Positions 17,468 to 26,215 of a stretch of DNA of 64,000 bases are shown piece by piece. The notes below the pieces were generated by a model. It made no database searches and had not been told where the DNA came from. It worked only from the letters and a program-made list of their open reading frames with translations. The translations under genes and the position numbers were made by a program. This stretch comes from Mycolicibacterium wolinskyi (GTDB lineage: Bacteria > Actinomycetota > Actinomycetes > Mycobacteriales > Mycobacteriaceae): the NCBI RefSeq assembly GCF_002101965.1, contig NZ_LQQA01000029.1, positions 62,001 to 126,000 of the forward strand, read 5' to 3'. The first letter of the stretch is position 1. The number at the start of each line of letters is the position of its first letter.

Positions 17468-18863
17468 GTCGCAGGAAACCACTGACGCCGTGGCGAAAGC
17501 CGAGCGCTACGAACAGGAACTGAGCCGCAGCCTTGGCCTGTGGGGCAATGTCGCGTTGTGCGTCGCTGCGATCACGCCCGCTGTCGGGGTTTTCGCCATC
17601 GCACCGATCCTGCTCAACATGGCCGGGACCGGCGCGGTATGGGCGTTGGTCATCGCGGGCCTGCTCGGACTGTCGATGGCAGCGTGTTACGGCGAACTGG
17701 GCAGCGCCTATCCGATCGCGGGCGGTGACTATTCCGTCGTGGCCCGAACCCTCGGCAAGGCCGCGGGCTTCGTGTCCCTGGTGTTCACCGGACCGGTGTG
17801 TGCGTTTCTGATCCCCGCGGTGGTGGCGTTGACGATCGCCACCTACCTCAACGTCGTCGTGCCCCTCGACGCGCGTTGGGTCGGCGCCGCGGTGATCGCC
17901 GTCGGGACGGTCATCGCGATCCTCGGCGTCCGGCTGAGCGCGCGGCTCGTCGGCCTGCTGCTCGCGGTCGAACTGCTGGTAGTCGTCTTCGTAACGGTTC
18001 TCGGTTTCGTCAAGACCCAGCATTCACTGGTCGAGGTGCTCACGCCCACCGTATTCGGGCCCGACGGTCCGCAAGCTCTGGCCGTGGGCACCCTCATGGC
18101 GGCGGTCGCCGTTGCTGCCTTTACGTACAACGGTTTTCAAGGTGCACTGTTGTTCTCCGAGGAGACGTCGGGCGGCGGGCGCAACATCGCCCGTTCGGTG
18201 TTCATCTCCTTGGCGGTCGCGGTGTCGTTCGGTGTCATCCCGGTGCTCGGCGGCCTGCTGGGAGCGCGATCGCTGGAGGAATTCACCACGTCGCCGACGC
18301 CATGGCAGCAGTTCCTCACCGATACCGGCGGCGAGCTGTTCAACACGATCGTCAGCCTCGGTATCGCGCTGGCGGTGGTGAACGGCGTCATGGCGCTCAC
18401 CCCGTACTTCGCTCGGGTCATCTACAGCTCGGGCCGCGACACGATGTGGCCTGCGCCGATCAGCAGGGCGCTGGCCAAGGTGCATCCGCGGTTCGAGACA
18501 CCATGGGTCGCAACGCTTGTCATCGGAATCGCCGGCATCATCTTGATTCTGACGATGGATGTCGAGGCAATGGCGACCGTGATCGGCACGGTCATCGCGT
18601 TGGAGATGATCCTCGTCGCGCTGTCGGCGATCGTCAGCAGGGTTCGCTTTCCCGAACTCGTCCGGCCGTACCGCATGCCGCTGTGGCCGGCAGCGCCGGT
18701 GGCTGCGATCGCGCTGTGCCTGGTAGTACTCGTCGAGCAGACGCGAAAAGACCAGCTCACCGCCGTCGTCATCGTCGTCGTGTCCCTGGCGTACTACGCC
18801 GGCTATCTGCGGACCAGGGCGGCGACGCACATGAAGATGCTCGACCCCGCCGAGTCCGACTGA
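17460..18863 (+). CDS. APC-family amino acid/polyamine permease
   Basis: A 467-aa permease with about 12 hydrophobic helices. Features of the amino acid-polyamine-organocation family are seen in the first helix (LGLWGNVALCVAAITPAVGVFAIAP) and in GELGSAYPIAGGDYSVVARTLGK. It overlaps the ligase gene by 8 nt, so import and gamma-glutamylation of the same compound are likely coupled. The ATG at 17460 is preferred over an in-frame GTG at 17439 because it starts just ahead of the first conserved segment. Confidence 0.85.
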   Translation: MPESQETTDAVAKAERYEQELSRSLGLWGNVALCVAAITPAVGVFAIAPILLNMAGTGAVWALVIAGLLGLSMAACYGELGSAYPIAGGDYSVVARTLGKAAGFVSLVFTGPVCAFLIPAVVALTIATYLNVVVPLDARWVGAAVIAVGTVIAILGVRLSARLVGLLLAVELLVVVFVTVLGFVKTQHSLVEVLTPTVFGPDGPQALAVGTLMAAVAVAAFTYNGFQGALLFSEETSGGGRNIARSVFISLAVAVSFGVIPVLGGLLGARSLEEFTTSPTPWQQFLTDTGGELFNTIVSLGIALAVVNGVMALTPYFARVIYSSGRDTMWPAPISRALAKVHPRFETPWVATLVIGIAGIILILTMDVEAMATVIGTVIALEMILVALSAIVSRVRFPELVRPYRMPLWPAAPVAAIALCLVVLVEQTRKDQLTAVVIVVVSLAYYAGYLRTRAATHMKMLDPAESD

Positions 18864-18946
18864 GGAATGCGCCGGTCATGACGAGCAGTGTCGAGTGGGT
18901 AGCATTGTGCGATGAGCCATCGCAGGCGAGCGGGTCGGCTGAGCGC

Positions 18947-19717
18947 ATGAGTCTCCTGATCAGCGGCATATCGAGCGGGGCCGTGTCGCTCCCGCCGAGC
19001 CACGTCGACGTCAACCGGTACGTGGCCGATCTCGTTCGCCGAGAGATTCGCCTCGGCCTGCTTCCCCCCGGTTCGGCGCTGCCCTCCGAGCGGGATTTCG
19101 CCGAAATGCTCGGCGTCGGCAGGACTCCGGTCCAGCTGGCATTCCGCCAACTGCAGTTGGAAGGCCTCATCGAACGCCGCCGTGGTCGCAACGGCGGAGC
19201 CTTCGTCCGAGGCGCAGGCGAAGACGAGTCGCGCTTCCACGACGTCATCATGGAAGCCATCGAGAACCGCGACGAGATCCGCCTCGCGATGGAGTACCGG
19301 TGTCTCGTCGAACCCTCGGTGTCACGGCTGGCAAGCGAAAGGCGCACGGCGACAGAGCTGAACGACCTGGAGGCCGCCCACGCGTTGCTGCAGGAGGCGT
19401 CCGACGACGCCTCGTTCATGAGAAGTGACGCGGTCTTCCATCTGACGCTGGCGCACATCACCGCGAACCCCTTCTTGATCCGCGGTATCGAGGAGTCCCG
19501 GCAGTGTTGTCACCCCGCCTTGGCGTTGCTGCCCGAGGGCGGCACGTTCCACGAAGCCACCATCGCAGAGCACCAGGAAGTTCTGGAGGCGGTGCAGGCG
19601 CGCAAGCCCGACGAGGCCGAGCGAGCGATGAGCGCGCACGTTCAACGAAGTATGTGGAGCGTGCAGAAACTACTTGCGACGCTCAAGGATCGCCACGTGG
19701 AGGCTTCGGCCGGGTGA
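18947..19717 (+). CDS. GntR/FadR-family transcriptional regulator
   Basis: A 256-aa regulator with an N-terminal winged helix (about 22-90: VNRYVADLVRREIRLGLLPPG, ALPSERDFAEMLGVGRTPV, GLIERRRGRNGGAFV) and a C-terminal FCD-type all-helical ligand domain (about 105-245; conserved Asp and His of the metal-binding site in SDAVFHLTLAH and IAEHQEVLEAV). It follows the permease by 83 bp on the same strand and probably controls both operons of the amine cluster. The start could instead be ATG 18878, which has a better-spaced GAGG, adding 23 residues. Confidence 0.83.
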   Translation: MSLLISGISSGAVSLPPSHVDVNRYVADLVRREIRLGLLPPGSALPSERDFAEMLGVGRTPVQLAFRQLQLEGLIERRRGRNGGAFVRGAGEDESRFHDVIMEAIENRDEIRLAMEYRCLVEPSVSRLASERRTATELNDLEAAHALLQEASDDASFMRSDAVFHLTLAHITANPFLIRGIEESRQCCHPALALLPEGGTFHEATIAEHQEVLEAVQARKPDEAERAMSAHVQRSMWSVQKLLATLKDRHVEASAG

Positions 19718-19728
19718 CGATGCGTGGC

Positions 19729-20388
19729 TCACTCGCCGGAGTAGCCGGCAAAATAATCGGCGAGCATGCGCCTGACCTCGGCGATCGTGGCCGGGTCGCC
19801 GTCGGGGTCGTCGGTGAAAGCCAGCTGGAAGAGGCGTTCGACGGCGTGCATGGCGACTCTGCACTGCAGTTGGGTGAGCGAACCGAACAGCGGAGTGTGC
19901 CTGCGGAATTCGGCCAGGACAACGGCTGCGAAATCGTCGATCGCCTGGTGATCGAGCTGTCTGACCCGGTGCGTCAGGTTCTGGCGCACCCACAGCTCCC
20001 GGATCAATGGAATCCGGTGTTCGGCAGTGTAGAAGTCGATTACGGCGTCGACAATCTCGATCCATCGGTCGCCGGGCCTGCTGCGCAGTGCCTCCTCGAA
20101 CGCGACCGCCGACTGCTGGATGCGCTGGTATGACAGTTCGTCGAGGACGCGTTCCGGAGTCTCGAAAAACGCGTAGAACGAGCCCCGGCTGATCCCCGAC
20201 TTGTCGAGCAACAGCGTCGGCGACCCGACCACCGCTTCATAGCCGACCTCTTCCACCAACTCTGCCGCGGTGTCGAGGATGCGCTGGATCATTGCCCTCG
20301 ACCGCTCCTGAAGCGGCCGCTTACGCAACCCGCCGGCTAGCTCGTGATGCCAGGCGGTGCCGACCGTCGGACTCACGGACTGTGCCAC
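19729..20388 (-). CDS. TetR family transcriptional regulator of the P450 operon
   Basis: A 219-aa TetR protein starting at a GTG (20388). HTH at about 28-72: QRILDTAAELVEEVGYEAVV, then LLLDKSGISRGSFYAFFETPERVLDEL, which is the classic recognition helix and F-x-x-P/K-x-x-L end. The C-terminal ligand domain has no diagnostic motif. It is divergent from the reductase-flavodoxin-permease-P450-cupin operon, with a perfect 18-bp palindrome near the operon start, so it is most likely the local repressor. Its stop is 11 bp from the GntR stop; the two genes converge. Confidence 0.88.
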   Translation of the reverse strand: MAQSVSPTVGTAWHHELAGGLRKRPLQERSRAMIQRILDTAAELVEEVGYEAVVGSPTLLLDKSGISRGSFYAFFETPERVLDELSYQRIQQSAVAFEEALRSRPGDRWIEIVDAVIDFYTAEHRIPLIRELWVRQNLTHRVRQLDHQAIDDFAAVVLAEFRRHTPLFGSLTQLQCRVAMHAVERLFQLAFTDDPDGDPATIAEVRRMLADYFAGYSGE

Positions 20389-20580
20389 CCATGCCCCCTA
20401 GTTGATCGCATGCCTGCTCCGCAGTGGTGCCGGCACCGCGAGTGTAACCGGGTCGCGATTCCAGTCCTGTTACCGGTCGGCCGACAGGTTGCGCGCCGAT
20501 TCGAAGTCGTCGCGTAACCGGTGTGTAAACCCCGCTTGCACCTATAGACACGCCCAGTTCGGGGATTTATTGTGTGAAAT

Positions 20581-20598
20581 ACGCGACTCAAGTCGCGT
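20581..20598. promoter_or_regulatory. Perfect 18-bp palindrome, probable TetR operator of the P450 operon
   Basis: ACGCGACTCAAGTCGCGT has 8-bp perfect arms (ACGCGACT/AGTCGCGT) around a 2-bp centre. It lies 56 bp upstream of the reductase start and directly before a -10-like TAGTCT at about 20602, so a bound repressor would cover the promoter. Assignment to the divergent TetR is inferred from position. Confidence 0.65.
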
Positions 20599-20653
20599 CT
20601 CTAGTCTAAATTCAGGTTCGACCGATTTTCGGCCACTTTTCCGAGGTGAACCA

Positions 20654-21970
20654 ATGTACGACCCAAACCTGGTCGCCGCCCCAGCGTCGGCTTCCAATCC
20701 GCTACGACCGGCGATCGCCGTCGTCGGCAGCGGTCCGTCCGGCTGCTACGTCGCTCAGTTCCTCGCCAAGCAGTGGGCGGATGCCGACATCACGATCTTC
20801 GAATCACTCCCGGCGCCGTACGGCCTCATCCGCTACGGCGTCGCCGCTGACCATCAGGGTGCGAAGGGTGTGGCGCGCCAGTTCGATCGCATGTTCACGA
20901 AGGGCTCGGTGCGGTTCGCCGGCAACGTGTCGGTGGGCCGAGACATCGATTTCGACCTCTTGGCGGGCAGCTTCGACATCGTCGTCCTGGCGACCGGTCT
21001 TCCCAAAGATCGGCCGTTGGGAATTCCGCAAGAACCAGGGACACGCGTGCTCGGCGCAGGGGCACTTCTGCGGGCCCTCAACGGTTTTCCGTCCAAGACG
21101 TTGCCCCAAGACGCGACCGGCCGCCACATTCCGCTCGGCCGGCGGTTGGCGGTCGTCGGAATGGGAAACGTGGCCGTCGACGTGATTCGGTTGCTGTCCA
21201 AGGACCGTGACGGCTTCGTCGGCTCCGACATCGACGACGAGTTACTCCACGAACTGCGTCCGGCCGCACCGGAGACCATCGATGTCATCAGCCGATCGGC
21301 GGTGACCGAGGCCAAGTGCGACACGGCGATGCTGCGTGAAGTGGTGTCCCTGAGCAACATCGACCTCGAAGTGACCGGGCTGCACGAACACGACAGCGGG
21401 CCGACGGCAGATCTGTTGCGTCCGTTCGCTTGCTCGCCGGCGCCAACGAGCGCCGACACCCATCGCACGCGGGTGCGCCTGCACTTCGGCGTCGCACCCG
21501 AACTCATCGAGAACAGCCACGGCTGCACGCTTCTACGTGCCCGCCGTCGGTACGGTGACCATCGCCTCGTCGACTTCGCGGTAGACACGTTGATCACCGC
21601 GGTCGGCTTCACCTGTGGTCCGTCCGATGATCGATGCTGCCCCTCCCAGGCGTGGGCGGGTGCCCACGTCTATCGCGTCGGGTGGCTGAGCCGCGGCGCA
21701 AAAGGGACGATCCCGGAGAACCGCAAGGACGCGCAGCGGATCGTCGGTGAGATCGTCAAGGACGCTGAATCACGACGAATTCCGCTGGGAAGGCCTGGTT
21801 TTCGCACGGTGGAAGCGCTCGTCGGAGACCGCGTCGTCAGCTTCGAAGACTGGCAGCGGATCGAAGCCTACGAGCGTCGATCCGCCCACCCCGACCGATG
21901 TCGCCGCAAGGTCGTAGATCTCGACAAGATGATCGAGATCGCAACCGCACCGGTGACCAGCAATCTCTAG
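20654..21970 (+). CDS. FAD-dependent ferredoxin/flavodoxin-NADP reductase (adrenodoxin-reductase type)
   Basis: A 438-aa flavoprotein of the FprA/adrenodoxin reductase family. The FAD motif VVGSGPSGCY is at residues 23-32, followed by the family segment APYGLIRYGVAADHQGAKGV (substrate-partner and FAD contacts); the NADP-binding fold starts at AVVGMGNVAVDV. The late motif VGWLSRGAKGTIPENRKDAQ is also typical. It would pass electrons from NADPH to the flavodoxin encoded 38 bp downstream and on to the P450 of the same operon. The ATG at 20654 follows gaggtg; the frame is open to 20402, but that stretch contains the operator. Confidence 0.87.
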   Translation: MYDPNLVAAPASASNPLRPAIAVVGSGPSGCYVAQFLAKQWADADITIFESLPAPYGLIRYGVAADHQGAKGVARQFDRMFTKGSVRFAGNVSVGRDIDFDLLAGSFDIVVLATGLPKDRPLGIPQEPGTRVLGAGALLRALNGFPSKTLPQDATGRHIPLGRRLAVVGMGNVAVDVIRLLSKDRDGFVGSDIDDELLHELRPAAPETIDVISRSAVTEAKCDTAMLREVVSLSNIDLEVTGLHEHDSGPTADLLRPFACSPAPTSADTHRTRVRLHFGVAPELIENSHGCTLLRARRRYGDHRLVDFAVDTLITAVGFTCGPSDDRCCPSQAWAGAHVYRVGWLSRGAKGTIPENRKDAQRIVGEIVKDAESRRIPLGRPGFRTVEALVGDRVVSFEDWQRIEAYERRSAHPDRCRRKVVDLDKMIEIATAPVTSNL

Positions 21971-22008
21971 CCCTTCGAACACGAACAATCCGACAGGAAG
22001 GCCAACGC

Positions 22009-22461
22009 ATGGACACGGTGACGATTCTCTTCGGCACGGAATCCGGAAACTCGGAGATGGTGGCCGACGACATCTCCAAAGCCCTGGAAGACAACGGGAT
22101 CAAGAGCGAAGTCTTCGACATGGAGGACTACGACGTCGGTGACCTCGGCATGCGGGAGATGGTCATCATCGTCTCCTCCACGTACGGCGAGGGCGACCTG
22201 CCCCATACCGCGCTGCCGTTCTTCACGGCGCTCAACGAGCTCAAGCCCGACTTGTCGTCCACACGCTTCGCCGCATTCGGCCTGGGCGACAGCACATACG
22301 ACACCTACAACCGCGGTATCTCGACCCTCGCCTCGGCGTTCGCCGACCTCGGCGCGACGCAGGTCGGAGAGACCGGCCGCCATGACGCCGACAGCGGACT
22401 CGATGCCTCCGACGTCGCGGTTCCCTGGATCAACGACCTGTTCGCCGCCGCGCGGGTCTGA
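22009..22461 (+). CDS. Flavodoxin
   Basis: A 150-aa flavodoxin. The FMN phosphate loop is at residues 8-15 (GTESGNSE), the aromatic/isoalloxazine loops at about 57-65 (SSTYGEGDLP) and 91-100 (GLGDSTYDTY). Strongly acidic, as expected for an electron carrier. Its place between a ferredoxin-type reductase and a P450 suggests a reductase-flavodoxin-P450 chain like the cindoxin system of P450cin, rather than the ferredoxin usual in actinobacteria. Ribosome site acaggaagg. Confidence 0.9.
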   Translation: MDTVTILFGTESGNSEMVADDISKALEDNGIKSEVFDMEDYDVGDLGMREMVIIVSSTYGEGDLPHTALPFFTALNELKPDLSSTRFAAFGLGDSTYDTYNRGISTLASAFADLGATQVGETGRHDADSGLDASDVAVPWINDLFAAARV

Positions 22462-22500
22462 CGCGCCCGACTCCCTCCAACCTCAAGAAAGACAACGGAT

Positions 22501-24012
22501 ATGACCGAAAACCAGTTGGCGGCCGATCCGCCCGTAGTGCCGGCCGGCGGCGGAACTTCACAGTCCAACCTCACCGGGAACATGGGCGTGGGCTCGCTGA
22601 TGCTCACCGTCCTCGCATTCTCCGCTCCCATCGCCGCCGTCGCCGGCTTCATCCCGTTCAGCATCATGTTCGGTGGCGAGGGGGCGACTCTCGTGTTCGC
22701 CATCGCGACAATCAGCATGCTGTTGTTCGCCGTGGGCTATGTGACGATGACCAAGTCGCTGCCCAAACCCGGCTCGTTCTACGCCTTCATCAGCGCCGGT
22801 ATCGGTAAGGCAACCGGATTGGGCGCCGCGTTCATGGCGGTCGTTTCCTACCTGTTGATGCTGAGCGGATGTTTCGTGTTCACCGGTCTGACCGTCACCG
22901 AACTGGTGTCGAGCATGGGCGGTCCGGAGACCCCGTGGTGGCTGTGGGCCATCGGCTGTTGGGTGATCGTCAGCATCTTGTGTTACTTCCACATCGAGGT
23001 GTCGGCCAAGATCCTAAGTGTCGCCATGGTTTTGGAAGTGGCGATCGTGATGGTGTTCAACGTGGCGGTGTTGCTGCGCGGCGGCGGCCCGGACGGATAC
23101 TCGGCCACCCCACTCAACCCGGCCAGCCTGTCGCACGGCGACTTCGGGATTGCGCTGCTGTTCGCGATCATGATCTTCATCGGATTCGAAGCGACGGCGC
23201 TCTTCCGTGACGAGGTTCGGGACCCGGACCGGACGATTCCGCGGGCGACCTATGGCGCGGTGCTGTTCGTCGGCGCGCTCTACACGGTGTCGTGCTACCT
23301 GCTCACCACGGCCTATGGCGCGAATGCCGTGCAGGCGGCGACGGACGATCCGAAGATGATGTTCCCGGGCGCCATCGGTGCTTTCGCCGCACCCGTGTTC
23401 ACACAGTTGACTTTTGCCTTCATCATCACCTCCGAGATGGCCGCGGCGATCTCGGTCCACAACGTGACCGCGCGCTACATCTACAACCTCGGCGTCGACA
23501 AGGCGCTGCCCGCGGTATTCGCCCAAGTGCACCCACGGCACGGTTCACCCGCGCGTGCGGCCGTCGCGGTCGCGGTCGTGGTCGCTCTGCTGGTCCTGCC
23601 GCTCGGTCTGGCGAATCAGGCAGGCGTGGGACTGGACGCGCAGCTGTTCGGGCTGGGAACAGTCGGTGTTCTGGCCTTGATGACCCTGGTGAGCATCGCG
23701 GTGATCGTGTGGTTCAGCCGCAGGGGAATCCCGCCTGGCGCCAGCTGGTTCAAGTGCTTCGGCGCGCCGGCCCTGGCCGTCGCCGCCCTGGGACCCACCA
23801 TCGTGCTCGCGGTACTGCACTTCGATCTCGTCGTGGGTGGCGCACCCGGGCAGAACCTCGGACTGCTGCTGGTGCTCGGCGCTTCGCTCGTGCTCGGTGC
23901 GGGGCTCGCGCTGTACTTCCGTTCGGCCAAGCCTCAGGTGTTCGCCCGTTTGGGCCGGGCCGACACCGGCGAGGTGGAGAAGGCCGACGCCGTCGTGCCG
24001 ACTCGCATGTGA
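22501..24012 (+). CDS. APC-family amino acid/amine permease
   Basis: A 503-aa permease with about 12-14 hydrophobic helices. The first helix (GVGSLMLTVLAFSAPIAAVAGFIP) and the segment KSLPKPGSFYAFISAGIGKATG are typical of APC transporters; IMIFIGFEATALFRDEVRDPDRTIPRA is the conserved loop after helix 6. It is distinct from the permease at 17460. In an operon with an electron chain, a P450 and a cupin it probably imports the P450 substrate, which would then be an amino acid or amine. Confidence 0.86.
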   Translation: MTENQLAADPPVVPAGGGTSQSNLTGNMGVGSLMLTVLAFSAPIAAVAGFIPFSIMFGGEGATLVFAIATISMLLFAVGYVTMTKSLPKPGSFYAFISAGIGKATGLGAAFMAVVSYLLMLSGCFVFTGLTVTELVSSMGGPETPWWLWAIGCWVIVSILCYFHIEVSAKILSVAMVLEVAIVMVFNVAVLLRGGGPDGYSATPLNPASLSHGDFGIALLFAIMIFIGFEATALFRDEVRDPDRTIPRATYGAVLFVGALYTVSCYLLTTAYGANAVQAATDDPKMMFPGAIGAFAAPVFTQLTFAFIITSEMAAAISVHNVTARYIYNLGVDKALPAVFAQVHPRHGSPARAAVAVAVVVALLVLPLGLANQAGVGLDAQLFGLGTVGVLALMTLVSIAVIVWFSRRGIPPGASWFKCFGAPALAVAALGPTIVLAVLHFDLVVGGAPGQNLGLLLVLGASLVLGAGLALYFRSAKPQVFARLGRADTGEVEKADAVVPTRM

Positions 24013-24055
24013 CCACGAAACGTCAAGGTGCACAGCCTAGTTGAGAGGAATTATC

Positions 24056-25264
24056 ATGACAGTGACCCAGACTCGGACGACGAGTGACTGTCCGGCCACC
24101 CGGGATTATCTCCCGTGGAAGGACCCGGAGCTTCGTATCGACCCCTACCCCTTCTACGCCCGAGCGCAAGCCGAGGCGCCCGTCTCGAGGGACGAGGACG
24201 GTACGTTCGTCCTCACCAAGTTCGAAGACCTCATGCACTACGGCCGCCTCCCTTCGGTGATCATCGCGCCGGAGTGGGAGAAGGCCGGGGGATGGCGCAT
24301 CCTCAAGGACATGGCCCTGGGCCACGACGAGCCCGACCATACGCGGCTGCGCCGATTGACCAGCAAGTGGCTGACCCCCAAGCGGATTCAGGACTGGGTC
24401 AAGATCACCGCCGCGGTGACCGATGAGATCCTCGATCGGGTCGGCGCGGACGGGCTGGTCGATGGGTCCGCCCTCGGGGTCGAGGCCACCCACGTCACGG
24501 TGTGCCGGCTGCTGCAGGTGCCCGAGGACGAGATCGAATCGGTGCGGCGCGAGATGCGCAAGGCCATGCCCGTCCTGAGTGCGGTACCCGATGCCAGTGA
24601 CTTCGAGGCCTGCGAGGAGGCCCACGAGTATCTGCGGGCGCGCACCGCATTCCTGATCGAGCACAAGCGGGCGAATCCCGGCGATGGGCTCCTCGATCAC
24701 CTGCTTGCCCTGCAGGACAGCGGCGAGATGACCGAGGCCGAGGTCTTCGCGACGACGCTGTTCTTCTACTTCGTCGGGCATATGGATGCCAGTTATCTGA
24801 TCTCGTCGGGCCTGCACATGTTCACCCGACGGCACGACATCTTCGATGCCTTCCGGGCTGAGCCGGATGTCCGGCAGGCCATCGTCACCGAACTCGTCCG
24901 CTTCGATGCACCGGAGCCGGTGATCACCCGAACGACCACGGAGGACTTGGTCATTCGCGGTGTTCACGTTCCCGCCGGCAGCGTCCTGCGCTTGGTCATG
25001 GGGGCGGCCAACCGCGACCCCGACATCTTCGACAACCCGCACGAGTTCGACTTCAGGCGGCCCCCGGAGCAGTCGCGCAACCTGACGTTCAGTTTCGGCA
25101 GCCACAGCTGTCAGGGCCGGCTGCTGGCCGAAGCCGAGGTCCGGGTGGTGTGGGAACGCATCGCCGCCCGCTACTCCCGCATCGAACTCGCGGGGGAGCC
25201 GGTCATCAAGAACACCGACGCCTCACGGCACTACTACACCCTGCCACTTCGTCTGTGCCCGTAA
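24056..25264 (+). CDS. Cytochrome P450 with a non-standard I-helix
   Basis: A 402-aa bacterial P450. Heme ligand Cys352 in SFGSHSCQGRLL; ExxR motif Glu279-Arg282 (ELVRF); DPDIFDNPHEFDFRR is the usual meander approach. In the I-helix the usual (A/G)-G-x-E/D-T is replaced: residues 240-246 read VGHMDAS, so Met243 and Asp244 stand at the acid and alcohol positions used for O2 activation. Its own reductase and flavodoxin are encoded upstream. The ATG at 24056 has a good ribosome site (gagagga); an in-frame start 15 nt upstream is possible. A family number cannot be given from sequence reading alone. Confidence 0.9.
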   Translation: MTVTQTRTTSDCPATRDYLPWKDPELRIDPYPFYARAQAEAPVSRDEDGTFVLTKFEDLMHYGRLPSVIIAPEWEKAGGWRILKDMALGHDEPDHTRLRRLTSKWLTPKRIQDWVKITAAVTDEILDRVGADGLVDGSALGVEATHVTVCRLLQVPEDEIESVRREMRKAMPVLSAVPDASDFEACEEAHEYLRARTAFLIEHKRANPGDGLLDHLLALQDSGEMTEAEVFATTLFFYFVGHMDASYLISSGLHMFTRRHDIFDAFRAEPDVRQAIVTELVRFDAPEPVITRTTTEDLVIRGVHVPAGSVLRLVMGAANRDPDIFDNPHEFDFRRPPEQSRNLTFSFGSHSCQGRLLAEAEVRVVWERIAARYSRIELAGEPVIKNTDASRHYYTLPLRLCP

Positions 25265-25292
25265 CGAATTCACACAACCAGAAAGGCAACCC

Positions 25293-25655
25293 ATGACCAC
25301 GTCAAGCACATCAACGGAGACCGCGGTCGTCGTCGGCGACGTCAACGCAGTCGAATTGGAAGACTGGGGCCCACTGCCCGAGGCCACCGGTGAACCCATG
25401 GCGACGGCAGGTAAGAAGCTGTGGACCGGCGATGGAATCCGGGAGTTCGGCATCTGGAAGTGCGCGCCCGGCCCGTCGCGGTGGGTGTTCGAGACCCACG
25501 AGAGCATCACAGTGCTGTCGGGCCGGATGACGGTCACCGAGGACGGCGGCGAGCCCTATGAGGTCAAGGCAGGCGACAGCGCCGTCTTCCCGAAAGGCTG
25601 GACCGGCAACTGGGACATCCACGACACGATCCTGAAGGTCTACACAGTCTTCTGA
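25293..25655 (+). CDS. Small cupin-domain protein (cupin_3 / DUF861 type)
   Basis: A 120-aa single-domain cupin. The core runs from about residue 45 to 118 with GIREFGIWKCAPGPSRWVF, HESITVLSGRMTVTEDGGE and VKAGDSAVFPKGWTGNWDIHD, the pattern of the cupin_3 family. The family includes ureidoglycine aminohydrolase-like enzymes and many unknowns. Metal ligands are incomplete compared with classical cupins. As the last gene of the P450 operon (28 bp after it) it may act on the P450 product or bind it. Confidence 0.8.
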   Translation: MTTSSTSTETAVVVGDVNAVELEDWGPLPEATGEPMATAGKKLWTGDGIREFGIWKCAPGPSRWVFETHESITVLSGRMTVTEDGGEPYEVKAGDSAVFPKGWTGNWDIHDTILKVYTVF

Positions 25656-25807
25656 GCTGGTCTCCCTCGGCCGGTCGGGTACCACTGGACCCGGCCGGCC
25701 GACGGCCGCTTCCGTCGAATTTCGAGGCCGATGTCGAGAACCTCGTCGCGGTTCCGTCCCAGGGGTGACGCGACCAACTAGGGTCGCGAACCTGAAGGGA
25801 GAACAAC

Positions 25808-26215
25808 ATGGCCAAGTATCTGCTCCTCAAGCATTATCGGGGCGCGCCTGCGGCCGTCAATGACGTGCCGATGGATCAGTGGGCGCCCGAAGAAGTCCAA
25901 GCTCACCTCAAGTACATGAACGATTTCGCGGCCCGGCTCGAAGCCAGCGGCGAGTACGTGGACAGCCAGGCCCTCGCCCCGGAAGGCGCATGGGTGCGTT
26001 ACGACGGCGAAGGCAAACCTCCGGTGACGGACGGACCGTTCGCCGAGACCAAAGACCTGATCGCGGGCTGGATGATCATCGACGTCGACTCCTATGAGCG
26101 CGCAGTCGAATTGGCGGGCGAGCTGTCGGCCGCACCCGGCGCGGGCGGTAAGCCCATTCATGAGTGGCTGGAGGTCCGGCCGTTCTTTCACGCTGCGCCG
26201 ACGGTCACCGATTAG
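25808..26215 (+). CDS. YCII/DGPF-domain protein, partner of an ECF42 sigma factor
   Basis: A 135-aa protein with the diagnostic motif TDGPFAETKDLIAGWMIID at about residues 75-93. DGPF proteins are dimeric ferredoxin-like folds encoded next to ECF42 sigma factors. Its TAG stop is immediately followed by the ATG of the sigma factor. Strong ribosome site (aagggagaacaac). The biochemical role of these proteins is not known. Confidence 0.85.
   Translation: MAKYLLLKHYRGAPAAVNDVPMDQWAPEEVQAHLKYMNDFAARLEASGEYVDSQALAPEGAWVRYDGEGKPPVTDGPFAETKDLIAGWMIIDVDSYERAVELAGELSAAPGAGGKPIHEWLEVRPFFHAAPTVTD

Noticed and set aside
17798..19717. 639-codon frame that appears to fuse permease-region sequence with the GntR regulator
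   Set aside because: The first ~370 codons are out of frame with the real permease and Arg-rich; the regulator only begins at 18947 (or 18878).
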